Source: Enterococcus sp. HY326
Lineage (GTDB): Bacteria > Bacillota > Bacilli > Lactobacillales > Enterococcaceae
Reading direction: 5' to 3'
Length of the DNA stretch: 64,000 nucleotides
Assembly (NCBI RefSeq): GCF_026157065.1
Contig: NZ_JANLGQ010000008.1
Coordinates: 50,697 to 114,696, forward strand
Shown: positions 55,793 through 63,967 of the stretch, piece after piece
Layout: every line of letters begins with the position of its first letter
Numbering within the stretch: the stretch's first letter is position 1
Program-made: the position numbers and the translations under genes
The notes under the pieces: generated by a model
What the model was told of the DNA's origin: nothing
The model's database searches: none
The model's input: the letters and a program-made list of their open reading frames with translations, nothing else

Positions 55793-56134
55793 TTACAACT
55801 GTCCGAATTGATCTTCAGGAACTTCCTTGAAGGATAGAATCCACGCATCCAACTCGTCTTCACTGTCTAAAATATCTGTACTGCTGTCTAATTTTTCATT
55901 TACAGAGGAGATAGTGCCAGTCAAAGGGCTAAGAAATTCACTGACGGCTTTTTCTGCCTCCACTTCAATAATACCTTCCCCTTGTTTCACTGACTGACCG
56001 ACTTTTGGTAAAGAAAGAAAAGTGATGTGACCCAGTTCATCCTGAGATTCTTTGGTCAGCCCAATGCAATATTCTTTGCCATTGTGTAAAATCCATAGAC
56101 CATCTTTTTTCTTTAAATGTGTTTCGCCAACCAT
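55793..56134 (-). CDS. gcvH: GcvH-like lipoyl-domain protein
   Basis: A 113-aa lipoyl domain: LPKVGQSVKQGEGIIEVEAEKAVSEFLSPLTGTI places the lipoylated Lys in the hairpin. No glycine-cleavage T or P gene is nearby, so it is more likely a GcvH-like lipoyl relay/carrier protein. Lies 26 bp after the ArsC-like gene. Confidence 0.85.
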   Translation of the reverse strand: MVGETHLKKKDGLWILHNGKEYCIGLTKESQDELGHITFLSLPKVGQSVKQGEGIIEVEAEKAVSEFLSPLTGTISSVNEKLDSSTDILDSEDELDAWILSFKEVPEDQFGQL

Positions 56135-56160
56135 TGTCTCTTCCTCCGAGATTTCAAATT

Positions 56161-56517
56161 TTATCCGAATAAATTTTCGTATTCCGTTTCTTTAAAGCCG
56201 ATTGCCTGCACTCGGTTGTCTTTGATTAACAAGGGCCGCTTGATTAGCATGCCATCTGTTGCCAAAACTTTGGCAGCTTCTGTTTTATTAAAGCCATCCA
56301 GCTGATCTTTTAAGCCCAGCTCCCGATATTTTTGACCGCTCGTATTAAAAAAACGGCGCAGTGGCAGTTCACTATTGTTCAGCCACTCCTCCAGCTGTTG
56401 TGCCGAGGGAACGTCCTGAATCATATCAACTGCTTGATAATCGACTTGGTGATTGTCTAAAAAAGCCTTCGCTTTCCGACAAGTAGAACACTTCGGATAC
56501 CATAAAAAAGTATACAT
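56161..56517 (-). CDS. ArsC/Spx-family protein
   Basis: A 118-aa thioredoxin-fold protein with YPKCSTCRKAKAFL (CxxC) and LIKRPLLIKD near the C-terminus, the ArsC/YffB/Spx family signature. No arsenic genes nearby; function probably redox or regulatory. Upstream of gcvH in a two-gene unit. Confidence 0.85.
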   Translation of the reverse strand: MYTFLWYPKCSTCRKAKAFLDNHQVDYQAVDMIQDVPSAQQLEEWLNNSELPLRRFFNTSGQKYRELGLKDQLDGFNKTEAAKVLATDGMLIKRPLLIKDNRVQAIGFKETEYENLFG

Positions 56518-56558
56518 CCAAATTTCCTCACTTTCAAATTTCCTAAGATAAATCCCTG

Positions 56559-56594
56559 TTGATGAAAACTTTTTCTCATAATTTTTTCATCAAA
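56559..56594 (-). other. hairpin between rodA and the ArsC-like gene
   Basis: TTGATGAAAA pairs with TTTTCATCAA around 16 nt. No T-run follows on the minus strand, so it may slow but not end transcription. Confidence 0.4.
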
Positions 56595-56601
56595 AGCTAG
56601 T

Positions 56602-57828
56602 TTAAATTTGATTTGGATTCGTCTGATAACGCATCGACATAATTAAGCCAATCCCAATCATGTTCCCTAAAATGGAGGAACCCCCTTGACTGATAAACGG
56701 CAGCGGAATTCCCGTTAAAGGCAATAGGCCGATATTCGCCCCAATATTTTCAAAAATATGGAAAAGCAGCATCATAATCAAACCAGTTGCAATGTAGGTG
56801 TAAAACTCATTGTTCATATCAAAGCAGACCCGCACCATGCGGTAGATTAAAACAAAGTATAAAAAGATGACGATGGTGCCGCCGACAAAGCCAAAATTTT
56901 CACCGATAACACTGAAAATCATATCGGATTCTCTAACGGGAACATAGACATCGCTAACATTAAAGCCTTTACCCAACATGCCGCCGCTAGCAATTGCCAA
57001 AAGTGCCCGGGCTAGCTGATAGCCAGAACCCTGCGAGTCGGCAAAAGGATCTAGCCAGGCATCAATCCGGTTAAACTGATACTGTTGGAAGCCGACTTTT
57101 GTTAACAATTCTCGCCCTAAATCCGTCGTAACCAAATAAATCATAAAAGCCACAAAGGCGACCGCTAAAAGAATCAGCGGCAAGAGAATTTTCCAAGTGA
57201 TGCCGGACATTAAAAACATGCCGGCAAAAATTGCTAGAAAGACTAACATTGTCCCAAAATCTTCCTGGGCTAATACTAAGCCGATAACCGGCAAAGTGAC
57301 TAGCATCATTTTACCAATCAGCAATAAATCAGATTTTAACGTTCTGACAGCATATTTGACATTGTGCCCGGTAATGACATAGGCCAACATTAAAATCAAG
57401 GCAATTTTCATAATTTCTGATGGCTGAAAGCTAAAGCCGGCAATATTAAACCAGTTTTTTGAACCCGTTTCACCATATAAAACTCGATCGTAAAATTCCA
57501 AAAGAAGCATCATCACAAGTAATCCAAAGGCATACAGTGCCGGCGTCAGCTTCCATAGCCATTTTGATTTAATATGCATAATAATCACAATTGATACCGC
57601 ACCAAGAAAATACCACAAGCCTTGCCGCAGTAAATTTGAGGTGATTGGCGGATTGCTGATGTCTTGGCTTAAAGCTACATAGACGGAGAGCAAACCAATT
57701 AGGCAGAGGAGGAAGACGACTAAGATCACACCGTAATCAATCCGGTTGTCTCTAGAAGCCGGTTTTTCTGCTTTTTCTTTATATAGTTCTCTGCGATTCT
57801 CCAAATTTTCATCTCTTTTCTTGAACAT
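56602..57828 (-). CDS. rodA: RodA/FtsW-family SEDS glycosyltransferase, RodA-like
   Basis: About 408 aa with ten hydrophobic helices. SEDS landmarks: GSKNWFNIAGFSFQPSEIMKIALIL, QEDFGTMLVF, ESDMIFSVIGENFGF and PLTGIPLPFISQGGSS. Polymerises peptidoglycan strands for cell-wall growth. Start uncertain: the ATG at 57826-57828 lies 21 nt from a perfect GGGGGAGG; the frame stays open upstream to 57888 without a better ATG. Confidence 0.9.
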   Translation of the reverse strand: MFKKRDENLENRRELYKEKAEKPASRDNRIDYGVILVVFLLCLIGLLSVYVALSQDISNPPITSNLLRQGLWYFLGAVSIVIIMHIKSKWLWKLTPALYAFGLLVMMLLLEFYDRVLYGETGSKNWFNIAGFSFQPSEIMKIALILMLAYVITGHNVKYAVRTLKSDLLLIGKMMLVTLPVIGLVLAQEDFGTMLVFLAIFAGMFLMSGITWKILLPLILLAVAFVAFMIYLVTTDLGRELLTKVGFQQYQFNRIDAWLDPFADSQGSGYQLARALLAIASGGMLGKGFNVSDVYVPVRESDMIFSVIGENFGFVGGTIVIFLYFVLIYRMVRVCFDMNNEFYTYIATGLIMMLLFHIFENIGANIGLLPLTGIPLPFISQGGSSILGNMIGIGLIMSMRYQTNPNQI

Positions 57829-57944
57829 ACTGCTGTTTATTATATTATTCCTCCCCCAGAAAGAAAAGTCATTTTCCGCTGAATGCAAAAAAATTTAAAC
57901 TTCCCTAATGATTCTTTTGACCATTTTTTTAGAAAACAATTTTT

Positions 57945-57972
57945 TTCTGACGAGTTTTTTCTTAAATATGAT
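57945..57972 (+). promoter_or_regulatory. promoter of yeiH
   Basis: TTCTGA, 16 bp, TATGAT, about 35 bp before the start codon. Confidence 0.5.
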
Positions 57973-58009
57973 AAGATAAACACAACATTTTAAAAAAAGA
58001 GGGTTGGAA

Positions 58010-59050
58010 ATGGAAGTAGTCAATAAATTTTTTGCCGCACTTGGCAGAATTCATCCGCTTGTACCGGGGGTTTTGTTAGCTGTCTGTGTCGCTGGTATCA
58101 GCCGCTTATTAGCTTTGGTGATTCCAAATTTAGGCGGGGCAACCATCGCCATTTTATTAGGAATTTTGTTGGGCAATACATTCTTTAAACAAGAGAGTCT
58201 GCAGGCGGGGACCAAATTTTCTGAAAGCAAGCTCTTAGAAATCTCAGTTGTTTTATTAGGGGCGACTGTCACCTTTCAAACGATTACTCAGATTGGTTGG
58301 CAAGGTGTCCTATTTATCGTTTTACAGATGTCCATCACTATTTTTGCCGTTTTAATGATTGGCAGCCGCCTACATTTTCCACTGGTGACTCGCTTATTAA
58401 TGGCTGGGGGCAACGCAGTCTGCGGTTCATCGGCGATTGCCTCAATTGCTCCGGTGATTGGCGCAAAAGAAGAACAAAAGGGCCAAATTATCACTTTAGT
58501 GAATCTGATGGGAACCGTTATGATGTTGACACTGCCGTTTATTGGCAGTGCTCTTTTTGGTGGCAATCTGCTGGCTAAAAGTGCGCTTTTAGGCGGAACA
58601 TTGCAGTCGGTTGGCCAAGTTGTTGCTGGTGCTAGTATGCTAGACACCGATGTCGTACAGTACGCAACGTTATTTAAAATTATGCGGATTATGCTTTTAA
58701 TAGTGGTCGTCTATGCCTTTAAAAAAATTGCCCAAAACAATCAAAAATATCACGGCCAGCAGGTAGAGACCAAAGAAAAAAGCAGCTTTAAGCTGCCTCT
58801 TCCTTGGTACGTATTGGGCTTTTTATTGTTTTGTATTCTAAACAGCTTGATTGAATTACCAGTACTTATCGATACAAGCGCTCATGCTATCAGCGGCTGG
58901 TTTGAAATAATTGCTCTAGCGGCGATTGGGCTGCGCTTGGATTTCCGCAAGTTTATCAAAGAAGGGCCCCGCTTTTTAATTTACGGTCTTTCTGTAGGCA
59001 GCCTGCAAACTGTTTTGGCTTTGATTTTGATTTTCGCCTTAGGGATTTAA
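58010..59050 (+). CDS. yeiH: YeiH/UPF0324 family membrane protein
   Basis: About 346 aa with around ten helices; family marks [53 protein letters not shown] and [15 protein letters not shown]. Annotated elsewhere as putative sulfate exporter. ATG 58010 behind GAGGG; a TTG lies 6 bp upstream. Its stop shares the TTAA palindrome with the convergent regulator stop. Confidence 0.88.
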   Translation: MEVVNKFFAALGRIHPLVPGVLLAVCVAGISRLLALVIPNLGGATIAILLGILLGNTFFKQESLQAGTKFSESKLLEISVVLLGATVTFQTITQIGWQGVLFIVLQMSITIFAVLMIGSRLHFPLVTRLLMAGGNAVCGSSAIASIAPVIGAKEEQKGQIITLVNLMGTVMMLTLPFIGSALFGGNLLAKSALLGGTLQSVGQVVAGASMLDTDVVQYATLFKIMRIMLLIVVVYAFKKIAQNNQKYHGQQVETKEKSSFKLPLPWYVLGFLLFCILNSLIELPVLIDTSAHAISGWFEIIALAAIGLRLDFRKFIKEGPRFLIYGLSVGSLQTVLALILIFALGI

Positions 59051-60534
59051 CCCAAGAAGGGAAAATCCCTCAAAGACGGCACCCTGAGCTTATCAATCTT
59101 TCGCTGCAATTCCGATAAATTTTTATAGGATGGAATATCCTCGACAATAAATAAATCATCAAAGGGCACATCCTCCATCGAAAAATTCGCCACATATAAA
59201 TCCGCCTCTGGTCGAGGATAATCCTTCAAATAATAAATTGAGGCGGGTTGGATGATGATTTCTACCTTTTCCTGATAGACAGATTTTAAATAATTCCCTA
59301 GAGATTCCGCATGGTACATGCCTAAATCACTAAATACAGCTACTTTGGCAGGTTTTCGCAGGCTGTCAATCTGCAACGAAAAGTCCTTCCAGCAGGAGGA
59401 AATCATCACCAACATGTGGTCAAAATACATGCTGTACCAAGGCATTTTCGTTTTTTTCTCTAAGTCCTTTAAAACTTTTTCCAACACTTCTTTAAAGAGG
59501 GGCGCGTAACTTTGTAAGACATTACTAGCAAACCAGTTGCGATCGTAAAAAATATAACGGGGATACGGGTAAACTTTATGGCGCATATAACTTTTGATAA
59601 AGCTGTCTTGAATTTTTTGCCGACTCTCGGGGTCAATTGTTAATCCCAGAGCTTCAACAATTGTATCAATGAACTCATAACCTAGCTTATGTAAGCACCG
59701 CTCCTCTTCAGGATTGTCCCACGCAAATTCCCACCAAAAAATGGTTAAAATAAAATCTTCTTTCCAACCCTTCGGCATCTTATAGCCCAAAGGCCGAATA
59801 ATCCGTTCAATATCTCCCCGATATTTTTCCATCGAATTAATTAACTCCCGATGCTTGTCGGTAAGATTCGGATCAGTTAACAGCAGATGCCCCTGTTCAC
59901 TACGAACCAGAGAAACCCCAATGGCAAAAGCCAAATCAACGCGATCAACATCTTCGTGATTCCAATGAAAATCGTGGTTCAATTTTTCAACAAATTCATT
60001 GACGGCCTCTTGATCAAAGGCAAAGGGCCAATCGTGAATCCCATATATTTCCCAGAAAAAACGTTTAAAAAAGATTTGTATCTGACGCTCGTTACTGCCT
60101 TCAACGGCATAAGGTGTGCGATTCAGCCGCATCCCCCGGGCACTCAAATCTGCTTCTAAACGATGTGTCAACCGATACAATGAAGACTGACTTAAATAAA
60201 ATTTGCTGCCCCAATAATCACGATTTTCTGTCGGGTCAAAAAAAACTGCCTCCAATAATTTAAAGGCACTCGACTCCTTTAGCATTGTCCGATAAATATC
60301 ATGAATGGAGTAGTGGGTGGACTGCCACAAACGCACGCCGAATTTTTCTTGATAGTCAATGGTTATCCTGTCGGGCCAACGTTCTGCTAAATAATCCAAG
60401 TCCCGCATAATCGTTTTCCGGGACGCCTCCATTTGTTTCATCAGCTGTTCGATTGTCACCCAGCCATTTGAATTGTGTAACATGTGCAATACATAAAAAC
60501 GCCGTCTCATGCCGGTGGATAAAATTGTTTCCAT
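59047..60534 (-). CDS. Mga-like transcriptional regulator
   Basis: A 495-aa protein. N-terminal DeoR/Mga-type HTH ([24 protein letters not shown]), a second HTH region (about 100-150, [16 protein letters not shown]), then PRD-like helical domains and a C-terminal EIIB-like segment ([20 protein letters not shown]). This is the architecture of Mga/AtxA virulence regulators. Convergent with yeiH, so its targets are not evident here. Confidence 0.85.
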   Translation of the reverse strand: METILSTGMRRRFYVLHMLHNSNGWVTIEQLMKQMEASRKTIMRDLDYLAERWPDRITIDYQEKFGVRLWQSTHYSIHDIYRTMLKESSAFKLLEAVFFDPTENRDYWGSKFYLSQSSLYRLTHRLEADLSARGMRLNRTPYAVEGSNERQIQIFFKRFFWEIYGIHDWPFAFDQEAVNEFVEKLNHDFHWNHEDVDRVDLAFAIGVSLVRSEQGHLLLTDPNLTDKHRELINSMEKYRGDIERIIRPLGYKMPKGWKEDFILTIFWWEFAWDNPEEERCLHKLGYEFIDTIVEALGLTIDPESRQKIQDSFIKSYMRHKVYPYPRYIFYDRNWFASNVLQSYAPLFKEVLEKVLKDLEKKTKMPWYSMYFDHMLVMISSCWKDFSLQIDSLRKPAKVAVFSDLGMYHAESLGNYLKSVYQEKVEIIIQPASIYYLKDYPRPEADLYVANFSMEDVPFDDLFIVEDIPSYKNLSELQRKIDKLRVPSLRDFPFLG

Positions 60535-60742
60535 AACAACACCTCCTCAAAATAGCAAAGTCTCATTTTCAATTTTAAAAGCGCTCTCTTTCATTTATTA
60601 TATCACGATTCGTCAAAAAGTGTCCTTTATGTCATTTGTATTATTCTCACATTTATTTTTTTTATTTATAAATAATGAAAAATATTTTTCTGTTTTAAGT
60701 AAAAAGTTTCTCATCATTTCCGATTTAAGGGGAATTTCTGAC

Positions 60743-60784
60743 AAAAAAACCGCTAACCCTTGACAGTTGTCAAAAAATTAGCGG
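60743..60784 (-). terminator. terminator of the three-ORF micro-operon
   Basis: CCGCTAA pairs with TTAGCGG around a loop with TTGACA-GTTGTCAA self-complementarity; on the minus strand followed by TTTTTTTG. Confidence 0.75.
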
Positions 60785-60834
60785 CTACAATTTTGATACC
60801 AGAGGCTTAGAGCATGGTCCCTTAACCAGTTCAT
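60778..60834 (-). CDS. 18-residue peptide ORF
   Basis: Reads MNWLRDHALSLWYQNCSR and stops inside the terminator stem. GGAGG lies 11 bp upstream. Third tiny ORF of a probable transcript. Function unknown. Confidence 0.35.
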   Translation of the reverse strand: MNWLRDHALSLWYQNCSR

Positions 60835-60882
60835 GGGATGTAATTCCTCCGTCATTTTTCTAGTAATTTTTGTTCAGCGGCT

Positions 60883-60996
60883 TCAATCGATAACATAGGC
60901 GGGAATTTCTCTATTGTCACGAAATTCCCAAAAAACCATCAGACTAAAGCGCAGAGTCACTTTAACACTTGTTAAAAAATCTAAAATTGCTGTCAT
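60883..60996 (-). CDS. 37-residue small protein ORF
   Basis: Begins MTAILDFLTSVKVTLRFSLM and ends EIPAYVID, behind AGAGGAG at about 9 bp. Amphipathic or weakly hydrophobic first half, charged second half. Second tiny ORF of the transcript. Confidence 0.45.
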   Translation of the reverse strand: MTAILDFLTSVKVTLRFSLMVFWEFRDNREIPAYVID

Positions 60997-61044
60997 TGCA
61001 CTCAACTCCTCTTTAAACAATCGAGGAAGGCTAACTGGACTTTT

Positions 61045-61140
61045 TTAATAGCCTCGTCTTTTTTGGATACCTCGATAGGTCATTAAGACAATCAAACCTG
61101 TTGCAGAAATTGCTGAACCAACTGAAATAATTTTTTTCAT
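61045..61140 (-). CDS. 31-residue single-span membrane peptide ORF
   Basis: Begins MKKIISVGSAISATGLIVLM and ends YRGIQKRRGY: basic, hydrophobic helix, basic. AAAGGATG lies upstream. First tiny ORF. Layout resembles small membrane peptides or toxins but no family is recognised. Confidence 0.5.
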   Translation of the reverse strand: MKKIISVGSAISATGLIVLMTYRGIQKRRGY

Positions 61141-61185
61141 GGGAAACATCCTTTCTATTTTTCAAAATTATGCTTATGCATAAAA

Positions 61186-61242
61186 GTGGATGGCAGGATT
61201 TGAACCTACAGCACAGATGAGTACCAACACCGATTCATCCAC
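61186..61242 (-). pseudogene. truncated tRNA-like sequence
   Basis: On the minus strand GTGGATG and CATCCAC pair as a 7-bp acceptor stem, and GTAGG-TTCAAAT-CCTGC forms a T arm with a correct T loop. Only 26 nt lie between, too few for D and anticodon arms. Best read as an internally deleted tRNA gene. The rest of 61141-61452 shows nothing but a possible promoter region. Confidence 0.6.
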
Positions 61243-61452
61243 AAATTGTTAACTGACTCTATCTTAAGCCTGAAACCTAAAATCAAAATTAAAAATACTT
61301 GAAGACTTTTCGAAGAATTGCAAAGTTTTCTTGAAGGTTCCTATAAAAAGTTTAAGGAGCTAAATTTTTTCTCTTTACAAACAGAACATTTGTTCGTATT
61401 ATAGAGATAAGCAATAGCAGTTTTGATATGAGCGCTTAAGGAGGTTGTTTCT

Positions 61453-61734
61453 ATGGAAAGTTATCATGGTGTTGTGACAAAAATTCGGATTATCAAGCAA
61501 TTAGAGGATCGACCACTTTTATGGTTCGGTCTGACTTTAGTCGATCAAAGTCAATTGAACTGCTTAATTGCCAGCCATAGTTTAAACTTTTTTGCAGATG
61601 TCACGGAAGGCATGAAGCTATCCGTTTACGGCAGCTTCAATCAACGAAAACAATTTGTCGTTAAAAAATATGCTGTCCAGGGTAAAACCAGCATTATGCT
61701 GGAATTTGAAAATCTAACTCGCCAGCGCTCCTAA
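61453..61734 (+). CDS. small OB-fold-like protein (paralogue of 62470-62730)
   Basis: A 93-aa protein behind AAGGAGG. GVVTKIRIIKQ, LWFGLTLVDQSQLNCLIAS, GMKLSVYGSFNQRKQFVVKKYAV: a five-strand pattern as in single-domain OB folds. Shares T-K-I-R, NCLI/NCIV and V-x-G-x-x-N-x-R-x-Q-x-V with the second copy. Possibly binds nucleic acid or acts in a lost plasmid/phage function. Confidence 0.65.
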   Translation: MESYHGVVTKIRIIKQLEDRPLLWFGLTLVDQSQLNCLIASHSLNFFADVTEGMKLSVYGSFNQRKQFVVKKYAVQGKTSIMLEFENLTRQRS

Positions 61735-61881
61735 TTTTTGTTTGTGGATAATTCTTATGAAAACCATTCCATTTGTTTCACAATTTTAAACTCAGCGGTA
61801 AGTCCCCCTAACAATTCGCCTACTAACCAGTTTATTTTTGTGAAACAATTTTTTTTAAAAAATTTTAACCCCAACATAAAA

Positions 61882-61957
61882 AATCATCTGAGACTGAATG
61901 TGTCAGCAGCCTTGTGAACTGCCGCCAATCATTTCCTTCTCAGATGATTCTTTTTTT
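61882..61957 (+). terminator. long stem-loop terminator or sRNA
   Basis: AATCATCTGAGA pairs perfectly with TCTCAGATGATT; 44 nt between can fold further; followed by CTTTTTTT. Lies 150 bp past the 93-aa protein gene. Could be that gene's terminator or an independent small RNA. Confidence 0.5.
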
Positions 61958-61985
61958 GAATTTCATATCAAATTCTGTTACGGAT

Positions 61986-62026
61986 GCCAGCTGCAGGAAT
62001 CGAACCTGTGACCTACGCGTTACGAG
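61986..62026 (-). pseudogene. 3' half of a tRNA-Thr(CGT)-like gene
   Basis: Minus strand: anticodon loop CTCGTAA, CGCGT, variable AGGTC, T arm ACAGG-TTCGATT-CCTGC, then acceptor-like bases. The 5' anticodon strand and D arm are missing and replaced by unrelated sequence. This is how an integrase attachment site looks. Two TTTCTGCCCCA repeats follow at about 62115-62138, like integrase arm sites. The rest of 62030-62460 is AT-rich with no gene. Confidence 0.6.
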
Positions 62027-62469
62027 ATAGCTAAATAGCACAAAACAGGATTAAGATTATTGAATTTAAAGCATTCTAAGATTGCTATTTTATCAACTTT
62101 AGTTAACTTCAACTAGTTTCTGCCCCATTTTCTGCCCCAAAAAAAGTCTTGTTATGTGTTATTTAAAATAAGTATGGTCATTTTATCCCTATTCACCCAC
62201 CCCGCCACTTTTGGTAGAAAGGTGACAAAAATACTATTTCTGTTTTTTACAACTATCGCACAATTTCAGCTTGATTTTCACAACCGAAGTTTAGTACAAC
62301 AGTCTTTCTACCGTTCATCAACTTTTATACAATTTTCTTCCATAAACATCAACTGAGTTTGTTTGACCAACATTAAAAAAACTCGCTTTTTTTGCAAATA
62401 GGAATACAAAGCTGCTATCTTATTTAACCAAAATGCCACTTCTGGTAAAATAGCTGTGAGGTGAACTCT

Positions 62470-62730
62470 ATGGACAAGCACACGGGATTGTTGACGAAGA
62501 TTAGATTAATCAAAGAGGAACCGCTTCTGGTGCGTTTTACGCTAGATACTGGCGAGGAGTCGATTAATTGTATTGTCAGTAGAGAAATACTGGCTAAGTT
62601 GGTTCTCATGCTTCCGGATGACAAGTACAACGTTACTGTTAGAGGGCACATGAATACTCGTAGCCAATTAGTTATACGCTGGTTAGCTGTGGATAATGTG
62701 GATAAGTTTACAAGGGAGTTGGGACTGTAA
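62470..62730 (+). CDS. small OB-fold-like protein (paralogue of 61453-61734)
   Basis: About 86 aa behind GAGGTG: TGLLTKIRLIKEEPLLVRF, ESINCIVSREIL, YNVTVRGHMNTRSQLVIRWLAV. Same strand pattern as its paralogue 0.7 kb upstream. ATG at 62470 preferred over a GTG at 62461. Confidence 0.65.
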   Translation: MDKHTGLLTKIRLIKEEPLLVRFTLDTGEESINCIVSREILAKLVLMLPDDKYNVTVRGHMNTRSQLVIRWLAVDNVDKFTRELGL

Positions 62731-62787
62731 AAATATTAATTTAAATTAATATTTTATTGAAGTGATATTTTTGGTATGATTTATACA

Positions 62788-62855
62788 AGCCCGGTGAAAA
62801 ACGGGTGGCTGTTTCTTTCTTTTGTCACCTAGCGGAAACTGGGTGGCTCTTTTTA
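62788..62855 (+). ncRNA. small hairpin RNA, unit 0 of the array
   Basis: CCCG/CGGG hairpin followed by GTCACCTAG-CGGAAA-CTGGGTGGC and TCTTTTT. The second hairpin matches that of the next unit (same CGGAAA loop). A -10-like TATGAT lies about 15 bp upstream of the first stem. Confidence 0.5.
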
Positions 62856-62865
62856 CGCAAAAAAA

Positions 62866-62926
62866 GACCCTCCAGCTGTCCATCAACAACAAGAGGGTCA
62901 AGAGCAGAATTTGCTCAATGGATTAT
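62866..62926 (-). ncRNA. short minus-strand RNA of unit 1
   Basis: Promoter TTGAAT, 16 bp, TAAAGT (62931-62958) on the minus strand; transcript of about 60 nt ending in GACCCTC/GAGGGTC hairpin and TTTTTTT. The copy at 63379-63435 has the same spacing and terminator stem. Confidence 0.55.
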
Positions 62927-62979
62927 CTTTACTTTACCATAATATTGTTACAATTCAAGTTTTTTGATATACTTTTCTC

Positions 62980-63026
62980 AGAGTTTGTACATTTAGTCGT
63001 CTAGCGGAAACTAGGCGGCTATTTTT
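62980..63026 (+). ncRNA. short plus-strand RNA of unit 1
   Basis: Promoter TTGTTA (62945-62950), 17 bp, TATACT (62968-62973). Transcript of about 47 nt that is mostly one hairpin, TAGTCGTCTAG-CGGAAA-CTAGGCGGCTA, then TTTTT. Its promoter overlaps the minus-strand one. Confidence 0.55.
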
Positions 63027-63039
63027 GTACAAAAAAGTA

Positions 63040-63070
63040 ATCCCGTAACTGAGGTGGTCAATTACGGGAT
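63040..63070 (-). terminator. minus-strand terminator of unit 2
   Basis: ATCCCGTAA pairs with TTACGGGAT, followed on the minus strand by ACTTTTTTG. Ends a short leftward RNA from the 63.1-kb region. Confidence 0.6.
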
Positions 63071-63210
63071 AATGAAGAAAACTTTTTAGTTTGTGCAGCT
63101 TGGGACTTAACTTAGTATATCATCCATATATTTTAATGTTGTAAAATTTATGTAAAAAATTCTACTCTCAAGAAGTATATATCTGCTTTTGTTCATGCTA
63201 TAATTTTGTT

Positions 63211-63330
63211 GTGGCTAGCTTTTTTCGAAAATAATATGATGAGTTTTTGGTACAATTAGCCACACTGCATTTGGCGGAAACCTAGTGCAGACCACACAAC
63301 AGGGGCAGTCTTAATTGGCTGCCTTTTTTT
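63211..63330 (+). ncRNA. ~120-nt small RNA of unit 2
   Basis: Extended -10 TGCTATAAT at 63196-63204. Predicted fold: GTGGCTA...TAGCCAC, then CTGCA...TGCAG enclosing GGCGGAAAC, then GGCAG...CTGCC and TTTTTTT. The same three-stem order recurs in the next unit with sequence changes that keep the pairing. Confidence 0.65.
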
Positions 63331-63378
63331 GTCTTTAATATTTGTCTATCAAACGTCCGCATATTTATAATAAAAAAA

Positions 63379-63436
63379 GACCCTCCAACCGTGAGCAAAC
63401 GGAAAGAGGGGCCGAGCAAAATGCTAAATGGATGTA
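63379..63436 (-). ncRNA. short minus-strand RNA of unit 3
   Basis: Promoter TTGTAA, 16 bp, TATAAC (63440-63467) on the minus strand; ends in GGCCCCTC/GAGGGTC hairpin and TTTTTTT. Shares ATCCATT and GCAAAATTTGCTC-like leader bases with the unit 1 RNA. Confidence 0.55.
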
Positions 63437-63558
63437 TGAGTTATACCACGTATTATTCACATTACAAGTAATATGCTATGACAATGCGACCAAATATGTT
63501 TTATATTACCTCGAAACAGAAATTTGGAAGTATTCTTTTATAATGATATAATCTACTA

Positions 63559-63668
63559 GTGGCTATTACATTTCTCCTAAGTAATGTTTGATTCATAGCC
63601 ACACTGCACAGGGCGGGAAACTTGTGCACTTCTTTTGACAGGGCAGCCGGTTTCGGCTGTCTTTTTTG
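63559..63668 (+). ncRNA. ~110-nt small RNA of unit 3
   Basis: Promoter TTGGAA (63524-63529), exactly 17 bp, TATAAT (63547-63552). Stems GTGGCTA/TAGCCAC, TGCAC/GTGCA around GGCGGGAAAC, terminator GGCAGCC/GGCTGTC with TTTTTT. Paralogue of the RNA at 63211-63330. Confidence 0.7.
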
Positions 63669-63814
63669 TTTCGGAAAAATAAAAAACCGTATTTTAAATA
63701 CGGTTTAAGGACTTTTATATTTTATAAAGTATCTTTTACTTTAAATATATTTGTATTTAGCGTTGGGAGCAAAATCGCACTCTCAGAGTCTAAGCTCGAC
63801 ACAACTGATAAAAT

Positions 63815-63887
63815 ACTTCTAAGCAGGACTCGAACCTGCGACCGGACGGTTATGAGCCGTCTGCTCTACCAACTGAGCTAAAGGTAC
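63815..63887 (-). tRNA. tRNA-Met(CAT)-like gene with mismatched acceptor stem
   Basis: D arm GCTCAGTTGGTAGAGC, anticodon arm GACGG-CTCATAA-CCGTC, variable CGGTC, T arm GCAGG-TTCGAGT-CCTGC are all intact. The 5' acceptor strand is GTACCTT, but the 3' side reads TTAGAAG instead of the expected AAGGTAC, so at most two pairs form and no CCA is encoded. Either a pseudo-tRNA or the edge of an old insertion. The anticodon would be Met, or Ile if lysidinylated. Confidence 0.65.
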
Positions 63888-63908
63888 GTGAATTGATTAT
63901 AACACAAG

Positions 63909-63939
63909 AAAGCCGCCACTCACTTAAGAGTAGCGGCTT
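63909..63939 (-). terminator. terminator of the gene entering from the right edge
   Basis: AAGCCGCTACT pairs with AGTGGCGGCTT on the minus strand, followed by TCTTGTG. About 30 bp past the stop at 63968. Confidence 0.6.
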
Positions 63940-63967
63940 GATTGTTGAATCCTTTTCTAAAATTAGG

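Noticed and set aside
62115..62138. CRISPR-like repeats TTTCTGCCCCA
   Set aside because: Only two copies with a 12-bp period and no spacers or cas genes; integrase arm sites near a tRNA fragment explain them better.
62905..63003. Fst-like toxin peptide in unit 1 of the RNA array
   Set aside because: A 28-codon hydrophobic frame exists in this stretch but lacks a ribosome-binding site, is not matched in the other units, and coincides with two promoters.
63342..63551. 69-codon frame on the plus strand in the RNA array
   Set aside because: Runs through a minus-strand terminator hairpin and promoters, has no ribosome-binding site, and encodes no conserved pattern shared with the other units.
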